DNA of 6,290 nucleotides from an uncultured Rickettsiales bacterium (lineage in GTDB: Bacteria > Pseudomonadota > Alphaproteobacteria > Rickettsiales > UBA998), in the NCBI GenBank assembly GCA_937982385.1, contig CALJMC010000010.1:1-6290 (forward strand), read 5' to 3'. Numbering within the stretch: position 1 is the first letter of the stretch; every line of letters starts with the position of its first letter. The notes below the pieces were generated by a model. It saw only the letters and a program-made list of their open reading frames with translations, searched no databases and was not told the origin of the DNA. Of the stretch, positions 5,796-6,290 are shown piece after piece. Made by a program: the position numbers and the translations under genes.

Positions 5796-6290
5796 ATGAC
5801 GAAGAAAAAAAACTCTCAAACTCCATCGAAGACAAAAGCAGCAGAGGCTGAAAAGCCGCCTGCGAAAGAAGATGTGAAAAAACCAGAATCCAACCCTACG
5901 ATTGAGCATACAAAAGACGAAAAACACGCATTCCCACTCTATACATTACTCGCCGCAGGAACGGTTATTGTGGCGACGTTTGTCATCACCAACACTATGG
6001 CGTGGCCGCATAGCGCAAAAGACACAAACAAAACAGCACATAAAAACCTAAAGCCTTCAGTGCATATTATGTCTGAAGAAGGTAATACGGGCGAACTGAC
6101 ACCCTTTGAAATTGATAATATTCTATCGGGCAACACGCCTGTCACTCCGACTCCCAAGCCTTTGCCAGAATCATTCAAAGCGATGCAGTCTGAGCAAGCA
6201 TCACATATTCTTCCGCCACAAGATGCATTGCAAGCTGAGCAAGATGCTCTGGAGGATATGATAGATGATGCCTCAGACAGTGTGGGTGTG
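5796..6290 (+). CDS. Membrane-anchored protein, mitofilin-like (COG4223-type) candidate, N-terminal part
   Basis: An open frame from ATG 5796 runs 165 codons to the right edge without a stop. Residues 1-45 are highly charged (Lys/Glu/Pro/Ala) and begin MTKKKNS. Residues about 46-69 (FPLYTLLAAGTVIVATFVITNTMAW) form one membrane span. The remainder is Pro/Ser/Glu-rich and presumably periplasmic, by the positive-inside rule. In alphaproteobacteria the gene after hemD often encodes a protein of this layout (basic cytoplasmic tail, one span, long periplasmic coiled-coil region), related to mitochondrial mitofilin/Mic60. The coiled coil would lie beyond the window; only its possible beginning (QDALQAEQDALEDM, 142-155) is seen. 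The assignment therefore rests on position and topology, not motifs. A GTG three codons upstream (5787) is an alternative start. No clear Shine-Dalgarno is seen for either. Confidence 0.7.
   Translation, partial: MTKKKNSQTPSKTKAAEAEKPPAKEDVKKPESNPTIEHTKDEKHAFPLYTLLAAGTVIVATFVITNTMAWPHSAKDTNKTAHKNLKPSVHIMSEEGNTGELTPFEIDNILSGNTPVTPTPKPLPESFKAMQSEQASHILPPQDALQAEQDALEDMIDDASDSVGV

Noticed and set aside
5939..6178. 79-aa minus-strand frame near the right edge
   Set aside because: It is opposite the open frame starting at 5796, which has a clear membrane-protein layout and fits the operon. The hydrophobic part of the minus-strand frame is just the complement of the membrane-span codons.
1..6290. 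Mobile element, phage, toxin-antitoxin or defence system
   Set aside because: No transposase, integrase, terminal repeats, CRISPR array or recognisable defence domain is present. The recognised genes are housekeeping functions in a typical order.

Overview
The window is an ordinary chromosomal stretch of a bacterium, most probably an alphaproteobacterium of moderate G+C content. The strongest pointer is the block tsaD / hemC-hemD / single-pass membrane protein, with tsaD divergent from hemC. This order is typical of alphaproteobacterial chromosomes, where the gene after hemD often encodes a mitofilin-like (COG4223-type) membrane protein. A succinylase-type dapD, for diaminopimelate and lysine synthesis, and an L,D-transpeptidase-like protein fit a Gram-negative cell that makes its own peptidoglycan.

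Layout: (1) 1-272 (+), the C-terminal end of an unidentified protein entering from the left edge. (2) 269-1111 (-), dapD, convergent with it and sharing a TTAA stop overlap. (3) 1112-1336, an AT-rich divergent control region with plausible sigma70-type promoters for both flanking genes and five copies of AACTAT arranged partly as palindromes. (4) 1337-1741 (+), an unrecognised 134-aa protein. (5) 1738-2253 (-), a YkuD-domain protein without a signal peptide, convergent with it through a CTAG stop overlap. (6) 2287-2808 (-), an unrecognised glycine-rich protein. (7) 2827-3006, a spacer with a cluster of hairpins resembling a dispersed palindromic repeat. (8) 3007-4044 (-), tsaD with a GTG start. 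(9) 4045-4104, a 60-bp divergent spacer with a 10-bp palindrome. (10) 4105-5067 (+) hemC and 5067-5753 (+) hemD, overlapping by one base. (11) 5796 to the right edge (+), the N-terminal part of a membrane-anchored protein.

How the genes work together: HemC and HemD catalyse consecutive steps from porphobilinogen to uroporphyrinogen III and look translationally coupled. TsaD is the catalytic partner in tRNA t6A37 formation. DapD and the YkuD protein both touch on peptidoglycan but lie in different transcription units. Several starts are revised from ribosome-binding-site position: dapD at 1111, the glycine-rich gene at 2808, hemC at 4105 and hemD at 5067.

I see no mobile element, CRISPR array, rRNA or tRNA gene, and no clear novel multi-gene system. 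The least explained items are the glycine-rich protein, the 134-aa protein with its AACTAT-rich promoter region, and the hairpin cluster at 2904-2969.
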